Shown: positions 35,551-44,195 of the stretch, one piece after another
Position numbering within the stretch: the first letter of the stretch is position 1
Layout: each line of letters starts with the position of its first letter
NCBI GenBank assembly: GCA_018003015.1
Contig: JAGNEZ010000036.1
Location: 1-64,000 of the forward strand
DNA: 64,000 bases
Origin: Phycisphaerae bacterium
Lineage (GTDB): Bacteria > Planctomycetota > Phycisphaerae > UBA1845 > PWPN01
Direction of reading: 5' to 3'
Made by a program: the position numbers and the translations under genes
Notes under the pieces: model-generated
The model's database searches: none
The model's input: the letters and a program-made list of their open reading frames with translations, nothing else
Told to the model about the DNA's origin: nothing

Positions 35551-36066
35551 ATGAAAAAGGTGACCATTTACACCGATGGCGCCTGCCAGGGCAACCCCGG
35601 TCCAGGTGGCTGGGGCGTCGTCCTGAGCTACGGCCGAGCCCGCCGCGAGCTCGCCGGTGCCTGCCCAGCCACAACGAACAACCAGATGGAACTGACCGCG
35701 GCCATCGAGGGGCTCCGGGCTCTCAAGGAGGCCTGCGAGGTCGACCTGTACACCGACTCCAAGTACGTCCAGCTCGGCATGCGCGAGTGGCTGCCCGGCT
35801 GGAAGGCCAAAGGCTGGCGCCGAGGCAGGAAGCCGGTCAAGAACCTCGATCTCTGGCAAACCCTGGACGCCGAGGCTTCCCGCCACAACGTCCGTTGGCA
35901 CTGGGTCAAGGGCCACGCCGCCAACCCGGGCAACGAACGCTGCGACCAACTGGCCACCGAGGCGATCGAGAAGATGCGGGTTGACCTGGGCGAGGACGCC
36001 CTCCGCAGGGCCCTCGGCGAGTTCATGAATCGTGACGACGAGGAGCGGAGCCTCTCGAGCCATTGA
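35551..36066 (+). CDS. rnhA: Ribonuclease HI
   Basis: This is a 171-residue RNase HI, which cleaves the RNA strand of RNA-DNA hybrids with two metal ions. The catalytic residues are all present: Asp in YTDGAC (about 9), Glu in NNQMELTAA (about 48), Asp in YTDSKYV (about 70), His in WVKGHAA and Asp in RCDQLA. The chain is slightly longer than the classical enzyme, with an acidic C-terminal tail. The start has no strong ribosome binding site. A TACGAT box (35538-35543) lies exactly 7 nt before the ATG, a spacing also seen at other possible leaderless starts here. It is divergent from the AmmeMemoRadiSam operon. Confidence 0.95.
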   Translation: MKKVTIYTDGACQGNPGPGGWGVVLSYGRARRELAGACPATTNNQMELTAAIEGLRALKEACEVDLYTDSKYVQLGMREWLPGWKAKGWRRGRKPVKNLDLWQTLDAEASRHNVRWHWVKGHAANPGNERCDQLATEAIEKMRVDLGEDALRRALGEFMNRDDEERSLSSH

Positions 36067-36137
36067 ACGCCGGGTGACGGTCGCCCCCATCCGTCTCCCG
36101 TGCATCTCCGACAATCGATATCCCCCGAGCTCAGCAC

Positions 36138-36281
36138 ATGGAGATTCGTCCCTATCCGAAGGTCAACCTGCAGGTCATTGCCAGCAATGCGGCAGTTGTC
36201 GCTTTCTACCGGAAGCTCGGCTACAACGTCGAGGAGCGGCTCAGTATGGGAAAGGTGCTGCAGACTCGCGGTCCCTACTGA
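36138..36281 (+). pseudogene. GNAT acetyltransferase, C-terminal remnant
   Basis: This 47-codon frame encodes the last part of a GNAT-family N-acetyltransferase. The sequence LQVIASNAAVVAFYRKLGYN followed by VEERLSMGK is the typical acetyl-CoA-binding end and final strand of the fold. The N-terminal hundred or so residues, including the acetyl-CoA P-loop, are absent, because rnhA ends only 71 bases upstream. It is most likely a decayed gene left by a deletion. Confidence 0.75.
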
Positions 36282-36533
36282 ATCCGCAGAGAGGCCTCAG
36301 AGCGACAGGACGCACCAACGGTCGGCCTACAGATTCGGCATCGCCGACGAAAAGCAGTCCTGGCCCCCTCGTCGATGCCCCGACGGCATCCCCGGAGCTT
36401 CACCCCCCAACGCCGTCACCAGGCTCCGTATCGCATCGCAGGTGCCGCGATTCCTTCCCACTTACGCCATATCTGTGGTACACTTGAGAAGGAGAAGCAG
36501 GGGGGCCTGGCGCTACACGTGGAGGGCCATACC
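36282..36533. other. Intergenic upstream of the dockerin protein
   Basis: I see no gene here. A candidate extended -10 promoter (TGG-TACACT, 36476-36484) lies about 50 bases before the ATG at 36534, without a recognisable -35 box. Confidence 0.35.
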
Positions 36534-37922
36534 ATGGTCGGCATCAGACCATCCCGGGCGTATGCCGTGGGGACACTCGTTCTGGCTTTGGCCAGCGGGC
36601 CCGTCACCGCACACGACGTCACCGCTGTCCTGGCTGACCCCGCCCTGCCGGTGCAGAGCGACGCGATCACCTTGACGGTCATCGGTTACTTCTCCGATGG
36701 GTGCGAACGCACAGCCTCCGCCACCGCCCAGGTCACCGACCACCGCATTCTAATCACCCTCATGCTCGTCAGTACGGAACCCGGTTCCGCGTGCCCGGCC
36801 ATCGCGGTGCCGTTCGAGCTGTCGGTCGAGATCCCCAAGCTCGCCGTCGGCAACTACATCATCGACGTGAACCTGATTTCGAGCGACAACCAGTCCAAGT
36901 TCTACCCCGCCGTAAGTGAGCTGTACGTTCACCAATCGCGGGTCCCCTACAAGCTCCTGCCCGACAGCTGGTTCATGAACGAGTGTCCTATCTGCGATAA
37001 CATCCCCATCAAGTGGCCGATGACTGGTACGTTCGACCTCCTGCCCATCGGGCCGGGTAACGTGTTCGATTTCTACGACGTCGCCGCAGTCAGCTTCCAT
37101 GCCAAGGGCTACGACGTCTCCGCCCAGGGTCGATACCAGAAATCCGATCCGCACATCGCCGGTCTCCAGGCCATGAACCTCGATGCGACCGTCAACAAGG
37201 AGACCGGACTGGTTCTGGAGAGCCGGCTTGTTCCGTTCACCGGCGGGGGCATGCTGCCGCTGATCGACATCGAGGTGTCCGAGGTGACCGACAGCAATAC
37301 ACGCGTCTACCGCATGAGGATCGTGGCCGCACCCCTGCCCCCGTATCCCGACCTCGACGGTGACGGCGATGTCGACGCCGACGATCTCGCCGCGTTCACG
37401 GCCTGCGCTTCGGGTTCAGCCGTCCCTTACGCCCACGGCTGCGACCAAGCGGACTTTGACGGCGACAGTGACGTCGATCAGTCCGACTTCGGCGCCCTGC
37501 AACGATGCTACACTGGTCAGAACCAGCCCGCGGGCGAGGACTGCACCTCCAGGATACCCCACATCGCCGCAAGCTGGCAAAGCGACTGCATGCCGGGCGA
37601 CCCCTCGATGGACGATTACCCGGGTTGCGGGAAAGACGAATTTGATCTGGTCGCCCAGGGCTACGCTCTCCAGGTGACCCACCGGAACATCGTCTACAAT
37701 TGCTGCTTGAATGGCATCTCAGTGACCCTGGAGGCGAACGGAAGGTACCTTCGGTTGACCGAGAAGGAAGACCTCGCCGCCCCATGCGATTGCCTCTGCT
37801 GCTACGACACCTCGACCACCGTCGAGGGGCTCATACCCGGTGTGTATCTCGTCGAGTACTGCTGGGTGGAAGACAGGATCGGCCCCACCTGCCTGACCTC
37901 GGAATGGACCCTGGCTCCCTGA
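36534..37922 (+). CDS. Exported protein with internal dockerin-like repeats
   Basis: This 462-residue exported protein has a signal peptide (YAVGTLVLALASGPVTAHD). Its N-terminal 250 residues are beta-rich with no family I recognise. Two calcium-loop repeats follow, DLDGDGDVDADDLAAF and DFDGDSDVDQSDFGAL (about 273-337), each with a Cys pair, forming a dockerin-like domain. Unusually, this is not C-terminal: about 125 Cys-rich residues follow (NCCLNG, CDCLCCYD). The ATG at 36534 has GGAGGG seven bases upstream. It may attach to a surface scaffold, but no cohesin partner is seen. Confidence 0.75.
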   Translation: MVGIRPSRAYAVGTLVLALASGPVTAHDVTAVLADPALPVQSDAITLTVIGYFSDGCERTASATAQVTDHRILITLMLVSTEPGSACPAIAVPFELSVEIPKLAVGNYIIDVNLISSDNQSKFYPAVSELYVHQSRVPYKLLPDSWFMNECPICDNIPIKWPMTGTFDLLPIGPGNVFDFYDVAAVSFHAKGYDVSAQGRYQKSDPHIAGLQAMNLDATVNKETGLVLESRLVPFTGGGMLPLIDIEVSEVTDSNTRVYRMRIVAAPLPPYPDLDGDGDVDADDLAAFTACASGSAVPYAHGCDQADFDGDSDVDQSDFGALQRCYTGQNQPAGEDCTSRIPHIAASWQSDCMPGDPSMDDYPGCGKDEFDLVAQGYALQVTHRNIVYNCCLNGISVTLEANGRYLRLTEKEDLAAPCDCLCCYDTSTTVEGLIPGVYLVEYCWVEDRIGPTCLTSEWTLAP

Positions 37923-38141
37923 TCCCGGCGACAACTCTCCCAGTGGCTGGTCCAAGCCAAGGACGGTACAATGCGGCCTGCAGCCCGGTGCCGTCGATGA
38001 GCCGTGTCACCGGGCGGCGCGGGGCAGGGTGCGGTAGGCCTGCGATCGCCCGGGACGCCGGGCGGCCCCCTGAGGTCGCCGCGGCCCGCATCCCTCGGGC
38101 GAGTTCAGTGCGAGTTTCTGTTTTGTCAGAGGAAGGTACCG

Positions 38142-40109
38142 ATGCGTAAGCCAAGTGCGTGGACAGTGGTGGGTGTGCTGGTCCTGCTCGCGGGAGGGAC
38201 TGCCCGAGCCGAGGTCAAGATCCTGACAGATCGCAACCAGGACAACGCAACCGGCCAGTTCAAGTTCTCCGGCGTGCCGGCTCCATCCAGGACGGATGCC
38301 GGGACTGCCGGTCAATTCAAGGTCCTGCTTGGCCAGCGCGATCCCAACGGCGGCGACGTCGACAAGCTGAACGACGGGGTAGTGCCCGGCGAAGCCGACC
38401 AGCCGGACGAGAACTTCTTCTTCGACGCCGGTACCGAGGGCGGGTGGCTGCTCGCCGATCTGGGCAGCGTCATCGAGGTCAAGCAGGTCAACAGCTACTC
38501 ATGGCATCCCGGCCCCCGCGGCCCGCAGGTCTACAAGCTCTACGCCGCCGACGGCAAAGCCGACCGCTTTAAGGCCGATCTCGGGGTCGGCGACAAGCCG
38601 GAAGCACTTGGCTGGAAGTTGATCGCAAACGTGGATACCCGCCCAGCCGACGGAGAAGCCGGCGGCCAGTACGGCGTGAGCATCTCCGAGTCCACAGGCC
38701 CGCTCGGCAAATACCGCTATCTGCTGTTCGACATCTCGCGCACCGAGGCCGACGACACTTTCGGCAATACCTTCTTCAGCGAAATCGATGTCGTCGGCAC
38801 CTCCGACAAGATCCCGGCACCATCCCCGCGGGGTGGGTACGAGATCGTCATCGACGCCTCCGAGACCCCCGACCTGAAAGAATGGATCGACACCAAGCTC
38901 AAGCCTACGCTCGATGCCTGGTACCCCAAGATCGTTGAGATGCTGCCCAGCGAAGGATTCGTCGCTCCAAAACGTATCGACATCGCCTTCCGCAAGGACA
39001 TGCGCGGCGTCGCCGGTACGGCCGGAACGCACATCTCCTGCGCCGAACGGTGGTTCAAGGATAATCTCGACGGCGAGGCGGCGGGAGCGGTCGTGCACGA
39101 ACTGGTCCATGTCGCCCAGCAATACCGCAGCCGGCGCAACCCGGGCTGGCTCGTGGAGGGCGTCGCGGACTACATCCGCTGGTTCAAGTACGAGCCGGTC
39201 TCCAAGCGGCCTCGGCCCAATCCCGACCGGGCCAAGTACACCGACAGCTACCGCACCACCGGGGCTTTCCTCGAGTACGTGGCGGCCTGTCATGACCACG
39301 AATTCGTGGTCAAGATCAACGCGGCCATGCGCGAGGGCCGCTACTCCAGCGGTCTCTGGCAGAAATACACCGGCAAAACGGTGGACGAACTGTGGGCCCT
39401 GTATGTGGCCACACTGAAAGAAGGCAAGCCTAAACCCGCCGCGGCAAGGTCTGGCCCCAATACCCTCACCGCCGAGGAGGAAAAGGCCGGCTGGCGACTC
39501 CTTTTCGACGGCGAGAGCCTCAGCGGCTGGCACAACTTCAAGCGCGAAGGCGTCCGGCCCGGCTGGCAGGTGCAGGACGGTACGCTGGCCTGCGTCGATC
39601 CCAGAAACGCCGGCGACATCGTCACCACCGACAAGTTCGCCTGGTTCGAGCTCACCCTCGAGTACAACATCTCCAAGGGCGGCAACAGCGGTATCATCTA
39701 CCACGTGACCGACGAGGAGGACGCCGCCTGGGCGACCGGACCGGAGATCCAGCTCCAGGACAACGCCAACGCCCACGACCCGCAACTGTGCGGCTGGCTC
39801 TATGCACTCTATCAGCCACCCGACGACCCCAAGACCGGTAAGCCCATCGACGCCACCAAGCCCTTTGGCCAGTGGAACCAGGTCCGCATCCTCATCAGCC
39901 CGACAAAATGCGAGCACTACGTCAACGGCGTCAAGTACGTCGAGTACGTGCTGGGCAGCGAAGACTTCAACTCCCGCGTGGCCAAGAGCAAGTTCGGCGG
40001 AATGAAACGCTTCGCCAAGGCCGGCAGCGGCTACATCGGCCTCCAGGGCGACCACGGGAGCGTGTCGTTCCGAAACATGAAGATCCGACCGATCGAGGCC
40101 GCCAGGTAA
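38142..40109 (+). CDS. Discoidin-BSP peptidase-DUF1080 fusion, exported
   Basis: This 655-residue secreted protein has three modules. A discoidin-like region (about 20-200; LADLGSVIEVKQVNSYSWHP) may bind sugars. A basic-secretory-protein (BSP) peptidase domain (about 225-425) has the zinc motif HELVHVAQQY (about 320) followed by GWLVEGVADYIRW. A C-terminal DUF1080 / 3-keto-disaccharide hydrolase domain (about 445-650) has GWRLLFDGESLSGWHNF, GGNSGIIYHV and PEIQLQDN. The signal peptide ends near ARAEVK. The ATG at 38142 has GGAAGG five bases upstream. The combination suggests attack on glycoprotein or a cell-surface glycan, which is inference. Confidence 0.85.
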   Translation: MRKPSAWTVVGVLVLLAGGTARAEVKILTDRNQDNATGQFKFSGVPAPSRTDAGTAGQFKVLLGQRDPNGGDVDKLNDGVVPGEADQPDENFFFDAGTEGGWLLADLGSVIEVKQVNSYSWHPGPRGPQVYKLYAADGKADRFKADLGVGDKPEALGWKLIANVDTRPADGEAGGQYGVSISESTGPLGKYRYLLFDISRTEADDTFGNTFFSEIDVVGTSDKIPAPSPRGGYEIVIDASETPDLKEWIDTKLKPTLDAWYPKIVEMLPSEGFVAPKRIDIAFRKDMRGVAGTAGTHISCAERWFKDNLDGEAAGAVVHELVHVAQQYRSRRNPGWLVEGVADYIRWFKYEPVSKRPRPNPDRAKYTDSYRTTGAFLEYVAACHDHEFVVKINAAMREGRYSSGLWQKYTGKTVDELWALYVATLKEGKPKPAAARSGPNTLTAEEEKAGWRLLFDGESLSGWHNFKREGVRPGWQVQDGTLACVDPRNAGDIVTTDKFAWFELTLEYNISKGGNSGIIYHVTDEEDAAWATGPEIQLQDNANAHDPQLCGWLYALYQPPDDPKTGKPIDATKPFGQWNQVRILISPTKCEHYVNGVKYVEYVLGSEDFNSRVAKSKFGGMKRFAKAGSGYIGLQGDHGSVSFRNMKIRPIEAAR

Positions 40110-40127
40110 CCGCCCGCGGCCGAGGCT

Positions 40128-41438
40128 TCACCTCAGCGCATCGGCATCCTCCGCCTGATCCAACTCCACGCGGATCATCCAGTTACCCTCTCCGAGCGGT
40201 CCGCCCTTCTTGCCGGGCGTGGCCACCTGGGAGTGCCCCTGGCCGCTTGAATCAAAACCCACGTAGACGCCCTTGGTTGCAGTCGGCTTGAAGTTCAGGC
40301 AGATCTGGAACTCGATCGGGACACGCGTCGGCGGCACCTCGAGACGCGTCCAACTCATGTTGCCGTACGCGAAGCTGCCGATCGGTTTCCGCCAGGTGGC
40401 CACAACGGCCAAGTCCTTGTCACACAAGGCGATATCGAACGGCGACGGCGGCGCCTTGGGCGTGCCGTAGCGGGACCCGTAAACCGAGATCGCCCGGATG
40501 TACCACTTGCCGCCCGCCGGAGCCTTGAACAAAACCGCATGCCCGCCGCCGGCAATCGACTTCTTGCCGTCACAGCTGTCGTCGTCGTGCTTGAGCAGCG
40601 TGGGCTGGCCGCTCAGCTTCGAGACGGCGATCGTCTCCGCCTTGGTCTTGCTGACCGCAACCTTCTCGACAAACAGCGGCCCGGCCACTTTCCACCACGC
40701 GGCAATGGCATCCTTCTTCGCCGGCTGCATCTCCTCCAGAACCGCCAGCAGGCCGGCGTCAGGCTTGCCCGCGTCCACCTTGGCCGCCTCCCAGGCCGCG
40801 AAAAGCCGGGCGAACTGGGTCGCTCCAGTAATCGCCTCCAGCTTCTGCCATTGCCCGGCGCTCTGGTCGATCGGCGAAGGCTTGGCCCCGGCCAACTGCT
40901 TCTTCAACCTCGCCGTGCCGTCCTCCCGGTAATCGTAACCGTCTGGCCAGAGCTTCTCGCCCTTGGCCGTCCAGACCCGATCAACCACCACCGAACCAGC
41001 ATAGTGAGCCCATCCTTCCGCCGCCGCCGAGGTCATCCAGTCGCGACTCTTGAGCGTGCGGTACATGGCCATGTGGCCCAGCTCGTGGCACATGCCGTAC
41101 AGGTTGAAGACGCCACTCTTCGAAGGCTTGGCCAACTTGTCCTGCGAAGATAGAGAAAGAAACAGCCGATCCTCGCCGTCGGTGTAGAGCCGGGTGGTCT
41201 GGTCCGGCCCGCATTGGACTTCCAGAATCACGGTGTTCGGCATGTCGAACTTGAGGGTGTCGGCGTAGACTCGCCTCGCAGCAGCCAGCGTCTCCGCGAG
41301 AGCAGTCGCATACTCGGCGCTGATCCCCTCGTAGCTGACCTTGACGTGCGCGATCTCCTTGACCTCGGCTCTCGCCGGGGCAGCCAGAATACCGGTGGCA
41401 ACCAGAACGGCGACAACAGACGGCATCACGGTTCTCAT
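40128..41438 (-). CDS. Secreted HExxH metallopeptidase-like protein
   Basis: This is a 436-residue exported protein. The signal peptide (VVAVLVATGILAAPARA) follows the ATG at 41438, which has AGGAG upstream. CHELGHMAMYR (about 115) is a zinc HExxH motif, and EGWAHYAG about 25 residues later could supply the third Glu ligand, giving a gluzincin-like peptidase. The C-terminal 150 residues are a beta-sandwich (GGKWYIRAISVYGSRYG). The cleaved substrate is unknown. It converges with the BSP-DUF1080 gene, 18 bases apart, so two different HExxH proteins sit end to end. Confidence 0.72.
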   Translation of the reverse strand: MRTVMPSVVAVLVATGILAAPARAEVKEIAHVKVSYEGISAEYATALAETLAAARRVYADTLKFDMPNTVILEVQCGPDQTTRLYTDGEDRLFLSLSSQDKLAKPSKSGVFNLYGMCHELGHMAMYRTLKSRDWMTSAAAEGWAHYAGSVVVDRVWTAKGEKLWPDGYDYREDGTARLKKQLAGAKPSPIDQSAGQWQKLEAITGATQFARLFAAWEAAKVDAGKPDAGLLAVLEEMQPAKKDAIAAWWKVAGPLFVEKVAVSKTKAETIAVSKLSGQPTLLKHDDDSCDGKKSIAGGGHAVLFKAPAGGKWYIRAISVYGSRYGTPKAPPSPFDIALCDKDLAVVATWRKPIGSFAYGNMSWTRLEVPPTRVPIEFQICLNFKPTATKGVYVGFDSSGQGHSQVATPGKKGGPLGEGNWMIRVELDQAEDADALR

Positions 41439-41568
41439 GTCCCTGCTCCTTCGAAATGCGCGTGGGATTCCACCAAATACTCTGTTAGACGCGCAGGCCA
41501 TGGGTTTGTTCCTTCTTTTTCCGCTTGGCCTCGCGAAAACCCCCTTCCCCGAAGCCTTTGCCCGGCCC

Positions 41569-43437
41569 TCACCCGTGTCTCTTGAACAGCTTCCGCTGAT
41601 GGGCGGCCAGGGCGGTCCGGATCGACCCCGAGGACGACGCAATCGCTTGCCAGTAGGGCTTCCATTCGGGATCGGGCCGGCCTGGACGCCGAAGGTACTG
41701 CTTGAGAAACCGCAACCGGTCGGTCCGGGTGAGCCGCCGGCAGTGGTCCAGACTGACGTTCAGTCGGGTGATGGCCCGGAGCTGCCGAGCCTCGCTCGGT
41801 CGGCAAACCTGACGCAAACCGTCCAGGTCCACCAAACTGAGCCGCGGCGGATCATCCGAAATCGGCGACCACTGGACCATGATGTTCGGAGCCTTGAAAT
41901 CACGGTGGACGAATCCCTGTTCATGCATCAGCCGCACCAGCCGGGCCAGCTCCTGCGAAAGCCACAGCTTCACGCGACGTTCCCGGCCGGCCGGCAAGGC
42001 CCGAAGCTCCATCACCAGCAGCGAATCCAGATCGTGGCCATCTTCCAGGTACTCGGTGATCACAAAGCTGTCCAACACCAGTCCGAACCGACGACGCTCC
42101 AGCACCGCCAGCGGGCGGGCGGTGGGAATACGCCGGTGCAGGAGAGCGTTGCCCTTCATCCAGGTCAGCATCGGACGCGAACCCAACAGGGCGTACCGCA
42201 ACAGCTTGAGCGGGTTTCGCGGGCGCGATCGCTTGCACACCACTTCGAGCGGCTCACCCTCGCCGGCATCGAGACGCTGCCGGCAGACGATGGCCGTCGT
42301 CGAGTCCTTGATGACTCGGCCGCGGTCCGTGGGCGTGAACCAGGCGGCCGGTTCACAAAGCCACTCCCGCCACTGCTGCCCGGTGAAGATCATGCGCGAC
42401 ACGCGCGAGCCGGGCATGGGGTGCTTGCATGCCAGGTAGGTGTGGGCCCGCCAGCCGTCCGGCAGATCGAGCCGGGCAAAATAAGATCCCGTCCGCAGCA
42501 ACCGCCGGTCGCGCCGGGCGTATAAGCCATGGGCGTGACGGCGAATCGCCCATTCCAGGGCCTCGATGAGGCCCCGGCGGTCGCCACCCAGTTCACGCCC
42601 GCAGGCCGCGGCGCCGCGGACCTCCCTGTGCCAGTGCACATAGCGGTCCAGAAACCGCACGCGATCGGTCACCGTCGCGTGCCAGCTGAACCACTGGTTC
42701 AACTGAGCGAGGTTGCGCACAATGCCCGCATCGCTCACCCGCTGGCCGGTGCGGATGTCGTGCAGGTCGACAAACAAGGCGCGGTATTCCCCGCAGCGAG
42801 TCCGGATGAGCACGTTACTGGCATGGAGATCGAAATGCTCGAAGCCGTTCTGATGGGCCCGGGCCAGAAGCTCGGCCACGGCGTCGATCACCGCATTCTT
42901 GAGCCGGCGCTGACCGGTAGTGGCAGAAGACAGTTCCTGCCAGCATTCCTCCAGCGGCCGGACGTCCTCGCGGCCCAGCGTGATGTAGATGCTGTCGACC
43001 TCACGACCACGGATCGGAGCCTCGGCCGTCGCGACCGGCTCAACCGCGCCGATTCCGTGAGAGCGGGCGTACTCCGTGATACGCCGCTCCCGAGCGGCAT
43101 CCGAACCCGCAAGGTGACGCCGCAATAACCCCCACCGCCCGACCGGCCGGAAGAGCTTGGTATAGAGAACCACCTCCCCGGCCCGCACTCGGAAAACCTC
43201 ACGCCCCCCATCGCTGCCCTTCACCCGCTCGGCCCGCGGATCCGCGGCAAGGCCCAACCAGTCCGGCTCGCGGACATCGTCAAAGAGATGAAGCCACTTC
43301 GGGTGGATCCACCACTGCCACCGCCCCCGTGTACGCCCCACCCACGCCCCCGATGATCCCCGCCCAGAACCGGCCCCTGAGCTCGGCTCGTGTTCCCCGT
43401 GAGGTGAGGCGTCTGGCGTCGTTTGGCATTCTCTCAT
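41569..43437 (-). CDS. Tandem WaaP/Kdo-type lipopolysaccharide kinase-like protein
   Basis: This 622-residue protein carries two protein-kinase-like folds of the WaaP/KdkA (sugar kinase of LPS core) type. The first catalytic loop is HFDLHASNVLI with VDLHD as the metal-binding Asp (about 200-225). The second is HRDFKAPNIMV with VDLDG (about 510-540). The second domain's front part lacks an obvious canonical P-loop, as in WaaP proteins. No membrane segment is visible, so it is cytoplasmic or membrane-associated. It probably phosphorylates a sugar in a lipid-linked glycan. It may be the first gene of a transcript with the metallopeptidase, 130 nt downstream. Confidence 0.75.
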   Translation of the reverse strand: MRECQTTPDASPHGEHEPSSGAGSGRGSSGAWVGRTRGRWQWWIHPKWLHLFDDVREPDWLGLAADPRAERVKGSDGGREVFRVRAGEVVLYTKLFRPVGRWGLLRRHLAGSDAARERRITEYARSHGIGAVEPVATAEAPIRGREVDSIYITLGREDVRPLEECWQELSSATTGQRRLKNAVIDAVAELLARAHQNGFEHFDLHASNVLIRTRCGEYRALFVDLHDIRTGQRVSDAGIVRNLAQLNQWFSWHATVTDRVRFLDRYVHWHREVRGAAACGRELGGDRRGLIEALEWAIRRHAHGLYARRDRRLLRTGSYFARLDLPDGWRAHTYLACKHPMPGSRVSRMIFTGQQWREWLCEPAAWFTPTDRGRVIKDSTTAIVCRQRLDAGEGEPLEVVCKRSRPRNPLKLLRYALLGSRPMLTWMKGNALLHRRIPTARPLAVLERRRFGLVLDSFVITEYLEDGHDLDSLLVMELRALPAGRERRVKLWLSQELARLVRLMHEQGFVHRDFKAPNIMVQWSPISDDPPRLSLVDLDGLRQVCRPSEARQLRAITRLNVSLDHCRRLTRTDRLRFLKQYLRRPGRPDPEWKPYWQAIASSSGSIRTALAAHQRKLFKRHG

Positions 43438-43461
43438 CGCTACCGGCGGGTTATCGTATGG

Positions 43462-43531
43462 GGCGGTAGACAGGCCTGCAAGCTTGGGATCGAACCCACG
43501 TGAAACCGGTCTCAGCAGGCGCCGTACCGCC
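43462..43531. ncRNA. Nested-stem element in the kinase-sigma gap (candidate structured RNA)
   Basis: GGCGGTA (43462-43468) pairs perfectly with TACCGCC (43525-43531). Inside, GCCTGC (43474-43479) pairs with GCAGGC (43515-43520). At the tip, TGGG (43485-43488) pairs with CCCA (43495-43498), and a near-palindrome TGAAACCGGTCTCA follows. The minus strand contains a T-loop-like GGTTCGATCC, but the arms are in the wrong order for a tRNA. It could be a leader structure of the sigma gene, a small RNA, or a DNA site. Confidence 0.35.
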
Positions 43532-43552
43532 GTCTCCCCGGTGCGGGTTCAA

Positions 43553-43565
43553 GCGGGATCCCCGC
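43553..43565. repeat. Small GC-rich hairpin before the sigma gene
   Basis: GCGGG and CCCGC are separated by ATC, about 65 bases before the sigma-factor start. It is a second stem in the same 194-bp divergent gap. Function is not readable. Confidence 0.3.
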
Positions 43566-43631
43566 ATCCCGAGGTCTGCTGGAACAGCCTCTGGTGCGGT
43601 TTTCCGGGTAGACAAAAACAGCTGAGCGGCC

Positions 43632-44195
43632 ATGAGTCTCATGATGAGTGACGACGGCAGTGACCTGACCGCCGCGCTGGCGGGTGACCGGGAGGCGTTC
43701 GCGCGATTGTACGACCGCCATGCCGCCGTCGTCCTCTCACTGTGCCGGCGAGGCTGTTCGCAGGCCGAGGCCGAGGACGCATGCCAGGAAACCTTCCTGC
43801 GGGCGTACCGCCGACTCAGCCAGGTGCGCGACCCCGCCGGGTTGCGGCCCTGGCTCTACGCCATCGCCCGCCGGGTCTGCTCGGATCGGCGGCGATCGGC
43901 CGAACGCCGCGGCCGGCACGAGGAGCAAGTCGGTATGAACCTGCTGGCTTCACCCCCGGAAACGCCAAGCCCGCCCCAGGCGGCCGAACAGGCCGAACAA
44001 CTCGATCGGCTGACCGCCGCCCTCGACCGGCTCCCGGATGAAGAACGCTTGGCCATCCACCTGTTCTACCTGGAACCCGATCCGCCAATGGCAGCCTCGG
44101 CGGTACTCCACCTCTCACGGAGCGGGTTCTACAAGCTGTTGACCAGGGCCCGCGAACGGCTGGCCCGTCTGATGCGGGAGGTGCAACCCGTATGA
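43632..44195 (+). CDS. ECF-type RNA polymerase sigma factor
   Basis: This 187-residue extracytoplasmic-function sigma factor directs RNA polymerase to a regulon. Region 2 is seen in DREAFARLYDRHA and AEDACQETFLRAYRRLS, followed by LRPWLYAIARRVCSDRRRS. Region 4 is seen in LDRLPDEERLAIHLFY and the helix SRSGFYKLLTRARERLARL. Its stop overlaps the start of the VIT-vWA gene (ATGA), so the two are translationally coupled. ECF genes are usually paired this way with an anti-sigma factor, which points to the downstream membrane protein as its regulator. An ATG at 43644 is an alternative start. Confidence 0.88.
   Translation: MSLMMSDDGSDLTAALAGDREAFARLYDRHAAVVLSLCRRGCSQAEAEDACQETFLRAYRRLSQVRDPAGLRPWLYAIARRVCSDRRRSAERRGRHEEQVGMNLLASPPETPSPPQAAEQAEQLDRLTAALDRLPDEERLAIHLFYLEPDPPMAASAVLHLSRSGFYKLLTRARERLARLMREVQPV

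Noticed and set aside
43462-43531. tRNA gene in the kinase-sigma gap
   Set aside because: A 7-bp outer stem and a T-loop-like GGTTCGATCC are present, but the T arm is not next to the acceptor 3' strand and there is no anticodon arm, so it does not fold as a tRNA.
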